From assembly GCF_003854275.1 (NCBI RefSeq), contig NZ_QTQP01000035.1:1-64000 (forward strand): a stretch of 64,000 bases of DNA, in the 5' to 3' direction. The notes under the pieces were generated by a model. That model was not told the DNA's origin, searched no databases, and saw only the letters and a program-made list of their open reading frames with translations. The stretch is from Burkholderia sp. Bp8963 (GTDB lineage: Bacteria > Pseudomonadota > Gammaproteobacteria > Burkholderiales > Burkholderiaceae). This document shows, in pieces, positions 59,924-64,000 of the stretch (the first letter of the stretch is position 1; each line of letters starts with the position of its first letter). Both the position numbers and the translations under genes were made by a program.

Positions 59924-60906
59924 CAGTGTTCTCCCGCGGCCGCGCCGCTGCGGCGGCCGCGATGCGGCAGGCCGTCGATCAACAGGTTGACGCCCACCGT
60001 CAGGATCGCGATCGCGACCGCAGGCATGATCGCGACGGCCGACCCGTCGCCGAGGCTCGCGATGTTCTCGCGCACGAGCGAGCCGAGGTCCGCATACGGC
60101 GGCTGCACGCCGAGCCCGAGAAAGCTCAGGCCGCTCAGCAGCAGCACGACGAACGTGAAGCGCAGCCCGGTATCGGCGAGCATCGGGTGGATCATGTTCG
60201 GCAGCATTTCGACGCACGCGATGTACAGCGCGCTCTCGCCGCGCGCCCGCGCGACCTGCACGAACTCGAGCGTGCTGATGTTGACGGCCAGCGCGCGCGC
60301 GATCCGGTACGAGCCGGGCATGTAGCTGACCGCGGCGGTCAGGATCAGCAGCGGCAGCGACGAGCCGAACGCCGCGACGAACATCAGCGCGAACATCTTC
60401 GACGGTATCGACGTGAGCGCGTCGAGCAGCCGGCTCATCGTCTCGTCGACCGCGCGGCCCGACACGGTCGCGAGCAGCCCGAGCGTCGTGCCGGTCAATG
60501 CGGCGAGCAGCACCGCGGCCAGCGCGAGCAGCACGGTCAGCCGCGTGCCGTACAGGATCCGGCTCAGCATGTCGCGGCCGAGGAAGTCGGAGCCGAACGG
60601 CAGCTTCGCGCTGAACGGCGCGAACACGTCGGGCGTGACGATCGTGCCGACGTCGTGCGGCGCGAGCAGCGGCGCGAACGCCGCGACGAACAGCATCAGG
60701 CCGACCATCGACAGGCCGACCCGGCCACCGGTCGTCAGGTTGATGCGCACGGTGCGGCGCTTGGCGCGCGGGTCGGGGGCAGGCGCGGCGGGCGGCGTCG
60801 CGCCGCCCCACGGCGGCGGCTGGTCGCCTGACGGCGGCAGCGCGCTGCTGCGTTGTACGGGTTCGATCGGTTGCATGGGCGGCATCTCGAAAGGAGGACG
60901 AAACAC
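59923..60906 (-). CDS. ABC transporter permease, DppC-like
   Basis: 327 aa if translation starts at the GTG at 60906, directly after the upstream stop (TGAGTG); ATG codons at 60885 and 60876 are possible. Membrane spans include GLSMVGLMLFVAAFAPLLAP and LLALAAVLLAALTGTTLGLL. The FGSDFLGRDMLSRILYGTRL segment is diagnostic of DppC/OppC permeases, and the cytoplasmic EAA-like loop (VARARGESALYIACVEMLPN) contacts the ATPase. The proline-rich N-terminus (QRSSALPPSGDQPPPWGGAT) is longer than usual. It pairs with the DppB-like permease upstream. Confidence 0.92.
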   Translation of the reverse strand: MFRPPFEMPPMQPIEPVQRSSALPPSGDQPPPWGGATPPAAPAPDPRAKRRTVRINLTTGGRVGLSMVGLMLFVAAFAPLLAPHDVGTIVTPDVFAPFSAKLPFGSDFLGRDMLSRILYGTRLTVLLALAAVLLAALTGTTLGLLATVSGRAVDETMSRLLDALTSIPSKMFALMFVAAFGSSLPLLILTAAVSYMPGSYRIARALAVNISTLEFVQVARARGESALYIACVEMLPNMIHPMLADTGLRFTFVVLLLSGLSFLGLGVQPPYADLGSLVRENIASLGDGSAVAIMPAVAIAILTVGVNLLIDGLPHRGRRSGAAAGEH

Positions 60907-61860
60907 TCAGGTGCGCAGTCGCGGGTTCGACACGATCGAGCACAGGTCGGCGAACAGCACGAGCATCAGGTACGCGACGCAGAAGATCAGCGTGCAGGCC
61001 TGGATCAGCGGGAAATCGCGGTTGCCGACGGCATCGACCATCAGGCTCGCGAGGCCCGGATAGTTGAAGATCGTCTCGACGACGATCACGCCGCCCAGCA
61101 GATACGACAGGCTCAATGCGATCGCGTTGGCGATCGGACCGATCGCGTTCGGCAGCGCATGACGCAGCACGACGCGCGCGGGACTCGCGCCCTTGAGCAC
61201 GGCCATCTCGACATACGACGCGCTCAGCTGCTCGATCACTGCGGCGCGCGTCATTCGCGCCATCTGCGCGATCACGACCGCGCACAGCGTCAGCACCGGC
61301 ATCGCATAGGCGCGCAGGAGATCGTGGATGCTTTCGATCGGGCCGCTGTACGACAGCGCAGACAGCCAGTGCAGCTTCACGGCCAGCACGAGCACGGCGA
61401 TCGTCGCGATCAGGAATTCCGGCGTCGCCACGAGCGACAGCGTGCCGAGGCTGATCACGCGATCGACCACCGACTCGCGTTTGACCGCGGCGACGATGCC
61501 GAGCAGCAGCGCGATCGGCACCGACACGGCGGTCGTGATCGCCGCCAGCGTGAGCGACTTCGGCAGGCGTCCGCCAATCATCTCCGACACCGGCAGGTCG
61601 CCGGACAGCGAACGGCCGAAATCGCCGTGCAGCAGCCCCGCGAGCCAGTGCACGTAGCGCACGTGCGCCGGCAGGTCGAGGCCGAACTGCTGGCGCAGCG
61701 CGGCGATCGTTTCCGGCGTCGCCGACTGGCCCAGCGCGGCCTGCGCGGCGTCCCCCGGCAGAAGGTTCGTGATGGTGAAGATGATCGCGGACACGATCAG
61801 CAACGTCAGCGCGGTGACCGCGATGCGCCGGCCGATCAGCCCGATGAGGATTCGGTTCAT
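60907..61860 (-). CDS. ABC transporter permease, DppB-like
   Basis: 317 aa from the ATG at 61860 (MNRILIGLIGRRIAVTALTL). Five to six membrane spans, a periplasmic loop ATPETIAALRQQFGLDLPAH then VRYVHWLAGLLHGDFGRSLS (the conserved GD-x-GRS region of DppB), and the EAA loop VLKGASPARVVLRHALPNAI are all typical. It lies between the substrate-binding protein and the DppC-like permease in the transporter operon, 79 bases downstream of the binding-protein stop. Confidence 0.93.
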   Translation of the reverse strand: MNRILIGLIGRRIAVTALTLLIVSAIIFTITNLLPGDAAQAALGQSATPETIAALRQQFGLDLPAHVRYVHWLAGLLHGDFGRSLSGDLPVSEMIGGRLPKSLTLAAITTAVSVPIALLLGIVAAVKRESVVDRVISLGTLSLVATPEFLIATIAVLVLAVKLHWLSALSYSGPIESIHDLLRAYAMPVLTLCAVVIAQMARMTRAAVIEQLSASYVEMAVLKGASPARVVLRHALPNAIGPIANAIALSLSYLLGGVIVVETIFNYPGLASLMVDAVGNRDFPLIQACTLIFCVAYLMLVLFADLCSIVSNPRLRT

Positions 61861-61939
61861 GAAGCGAGACTCCCGAAAAGGCCGCACGCGGCCGGCGCGG
61901 TCACCCGCACCGGTCGCGCGGCGGCGGCAAGCGACGGCG

Positions 61940-63526
61940 TCAGGCGTTCCACCACACGTACTCGGCGAACATGCCGCCCATCATCGGGCCGGTCGGGATC
62001 GAACCGAGGCCCCCGAGCCGCTTGTCGTACCCGTCGAGGAAACTGATGAAAGCGGGGATCCCGACCCGGCCCTGCTGCGCCACGATCGTCTGCATCTCGC
62101 CGTACATCTGCTTGCGTTTCGCATCGTCGGTCTCGGAGCGTGCGGCGAGCAGCAGCTGGTCGAACTTCGCGCTCTTCCAGCTCGACTCGTTCCACGGCGC
62201 GTCCGACTTGAAGAACTGCGTGAACAGCACGTCGGCGCTCGAGCGCGGGTTGATGTTGCCGAAGCCGAGCGGATGCTTCATCCAGTGGTTCGACCAGTAA
62301 CCGTCGGGCGACACACGGTTCACCTGCAGGTTCAGGCCGATCTTCTGGCCGGCCTGCTGCAGCAGCACCGCCATCTCGATCGAACCGTTCGCGTCGGACG
62401 TCGCATAGATCGGCGGCAGCGTGGCACCGAGCGCGCCGGCCTTCTGGAACAGGAATTTCGCCTTGTCCGGATCGTGCGGCCGCTGCGGCAGCGACGCGTT
62501 GAAATAGCGATGCCCCGGCGGAATCGGCTGGTCGTTGCCGATCACCGCGTAGCCGCGGAACACTGCCGAGCGGATCTGCTCGCGATCGAACAGGTACTTC
62601 ATCCCTTCGACGAAATCGGGGTTCGCGGTGATCGGGTTTTCGCTGCGCATGATCAGGTCGGTATAGAGGCCCGACTTGGTTTCCCTCAGCGCATAGCCCG
62701 GCGTGGACGCGACCCGCTGCGTCGAGCGCGGATCGATCGCGTTGATCAGGTGCACGTCGCCCGAGAGCAGCGCGTTCAGGCGCGCGGCGCCGTCGCTGAT
62801 GCCGATCAGCTCGATCTCGTCGAGATACGGCATGCCCGGCTTGAAGTAGCTGTCGTTGCGCACGCCGACGGTCGACACGCCCGGCTTGAACGACTTGAGC
62901 TTGTACGGGCCGCAGCCGATGCCGGTCGAGAAGTCGGTCGTGCCGTCCTTGACGATCACGAGCTGCGGCGTCGCGAGAATCACCGGCAGGTCCGCGTTCG
63001 CGCTGGCGAGCGTGAGCGTGACTTCGTCCGGGCCGCTCGCCTTCGCGTCCGCGAACTGGTCGGCGAGCGTCTTGACCTTGGACGCGGTGGCCGCGTTCTT
63101 GTGGCGCATCAGCGAAAACACGACGTCGGCCGGCCCGACCGGTTTCCCGTCGTGGAACGTGACGCCCTTGCGCAGCTTGATGATCCACGTCTTCGCGTCG
63201 GTCGTGTGCAGCGACTCGGCGAGATTCATCTGCGGCGTCAGGCTCTGATCGAGCTGCGTGAGGCCGCTGTAGAACATGAAGAAGCGAATGTAGTCCGCGC
63301 CCGTCGAGCCCTTGGCCGGATCCAGCGTATCGGCCGTCGAACTCGATTCGTTCGCGACCCGGATCTTGCCGCCGCGCTTCGGCGCGGGCGCCGCGAAGGC
63401 AGTCCGGGGGTTCACCAGCAGTCCGCCGGCGCCGGCGGCCATCATGCCGCTCGCCGCCATGACCCGCATCATGTCGCGGCGCGTAAAGCCACCGTTGCCG
63501 CTGCCGTTGTCGATATCGTCGCTCAT
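61940..63526 (-). CDS. ABC transporter substrate-binding protein, family 5, with Tat-type signal
   Basis: 528 aa. The N-terminus (GFTRRDMMRVMAASGMMAAG) has a twin-arginine motif and a hydrophobic core, so export is probably by Tat. The mature protein has the SBP family 5 landmarks: KTWIIKLRKGVTFHDGKPVG, GIGCGPYKLKSFKPG, GMPYLDEIELIG, NPDFVEGMKYLFDREQIRSA and PPGHRYFNASLPQR. This family binds peptides, opines and similar amines. It is the first gene of a four-gene transporter operon and lies downstream of a conserved 85-bp element. The ligand cannot be read off, but the linked oxidases suggest an amine or N-alkyl amino acid. Confidence 0.93.
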   Translation of the reverse strand: MSDDIDNGSGNGGFTRRDMMRVMAASGMMAAGAGGLLVNPRTAFAAPAPKRGGKIRVANESSSTADTLDPAKGSTGADYIRFFMFYSGLTQLDQSLTPQMNLAESLHTTDAKTWIIKLRKGVTFHDGKPVGPADVVFSLMRHKNAATASKVKTLADQFADAKASGPDEVTLTLASANADLPVILATPQLVIVKDGTTDFSTGIGCGPYKLKSFKPGVSTVGVRNDSYFKPGMPYLDEIELIGISDGAARLNALLSGDVHLINAIDPRSTQRVASTPGYALRETKSGLYTDLIMRSENPITANPDFVEGMKYLFDREQIRSAVFRGYAVIGNDQPIPPGHRYFNASLPQRPHDPDKAKFLFQKAGALGATLPPIYATSDANGSIEMAVLLQQAGQKIGLNLQVNRVSPDGYWSNHWMKHPLGFGNINPRSSADVLFTQFFKSDAPWNESSWKSAKFDQLLLAARSETDDAKRKQMYGEMQTIVAQQGRVGIPAFISFLDGYDKRLGGLGSIPTGPMMGGMFAEYVWWNA

Positions 63527-63634
63527 CCGAACTGCTCCTGACTGTGGTAAGTGGGTCCTGGGGGCCAGCGTGGTTCTTCAACCCCGTCGCGCCCGCGTGC
63601 TGGTGGCGGGCGCGACGTCATGCACATGCAATTT

Positions 63635-63719
63635 ATTTAAGCACCGCCAAAATGCCGGTTGTCGCGATTCGGGGCGGTCGCACCGCACGATTCGACCGTT
63701 TTGGGCCGCCTGCGCAGCA
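63635..63719 (-). promoter_or_regulatory. Shared regulatory element, copy B (upstream of ABC transporter operon)
   Basis: 85 bases starting about 110 bases before the binding-protein start, matching the element at 57897-57981 in block order, orientation and length. In this copy the two ATTCG blocks are 23 bases apart and CCGTTTTG is intact. Its duplication at the heads of two units within one cluster suggests that one regulator controls both. Confidence 0.7.
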
Positions 63720-64000
63720 TGATTTGCTGCGTGCGCGCAGGTACCGCCGGTTGCGGGCGCCCTGTCGCGGCGACCGCGTAACGCGCGCCGACGAAGGAAA
63801 TCGTAAAGCCGCACCCGCCGCAGATTGCGCCGACAAAATTGCCCGTTCGGCATCGGGCACGCGTTCGCCGCGCGCAAACCGCATGTTTGCGTCGAATGCG
63901 CGGGCGCGTCGTTCGTCGAGGACACGCGTGGACGAAAGTTCGGACGATTGCCCGCTTGCGGCGGCCCGCAACCGCGCCGCCTGCGGGCGCGAGCGTCGCT
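63720..64000. other. Right-edge stretch, nothing recognised
   Basis: GC-rich sequence with short open frames only; no ribosome binding site or family motif is visible. The next gene probably lies beyond the window. Confidence 0.4.

Noticed and set aside
1..64000. tRNA, rRNA or known riboswitch genes
   Set aside because: Reading the intergenic regions I saw no cloverleaf-like tRNA ends or conserved rRNA stretches; a covariance-model scan would be needed to be sure.

Overview
The window looks like a Burkholderia chromosome (probably Burkholderia cepacia complex or a close relative). This rests on high-GC coding sequence, Burkholderiales-type ABC, FAD-oxidoreductase and SPFH gene families, and a lower-GC, patchy left part typical of an accessory region. 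The genus is inferred, since no rRNA or other species marker is present.

Layout. 0.5-3.4 kb (+): three overlapping genes of unknown function, one membrane-anchored and two apparently exported. 4.3-5.5 kb (+): a two-gene lysis cassette, a GH108-type endolysin followed by a holin-like membrane protein. 31.4 down to 5.5 kb (-): one long operon of 17 genes for an extracellular contractile injection system (eCIS, Afp/PVC type). In order of transcription it encodes the tube cap (DUF4255/Pvc16), an unknown 338-aa protein, one sheath, two tube proteins, DUF5908 (Afp6-like), the LysM tube protein (Afp7-like), the VgrG-like spike (Afp8-like), the PAAR tip, the gp25 wedge, two very large baseplate wedge proteins (Afp11/12-like), a 1336-aa unknown with Ig/PKD-like domains, the tape measure (Afp14-like), a DUF4157 protein with a possible nuclease tail, a small possible chaperone, and the AAA+ ATPase (Afp15-like). 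The lysis cassette runs convergently into the distal end of the operon and could release the particles.

31.5-34.9 kb (+): past an AT-rich divergent intergenic region lie a phospholipase C-type phosphoesterase with no export signal and a membrane alpha/beta hydrolase. Both are candidate payloads or accessory genes. 35-44.8 kb is a scarred region with an OpgC-like acyltransferase, a helically phased array of five 19-22-bp repeats that looks like a transposon end, truncated relics (FAH, KfrA-like, cupin, ornithine-cyclodeaminase-like, threonine-dehydratase-like, a broken solute-binding protein, an IS91 fragment), and intact amino-acid genes: two aspartoacylase-family hydrolases, a polar amino-acid binding protein, an aminotransferase and a DauR/YheO-type regulator.

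44.9-64 kb is GC-rich and core-like. A tight four-gene operon encodes three SPFH (HflK/HflC-like) proteins and a P1B-type ATPase. A catabolic block on the minus strand follows: a Dpp-like peptide/opine ABC transporter (63.5-58.0 kb), two D-amino-acid-oxidase-type flavoproteins, an AraC-type regulator, a bicupin, an aldehyde dehydrogenase and an M20 amidohydrolase. A shared 85-bp element upstream of both the transporter gene set and the first flavoprotein gene suggests that they are co-regulated for uptake and oxidation of an amine or amino-acid derivative.
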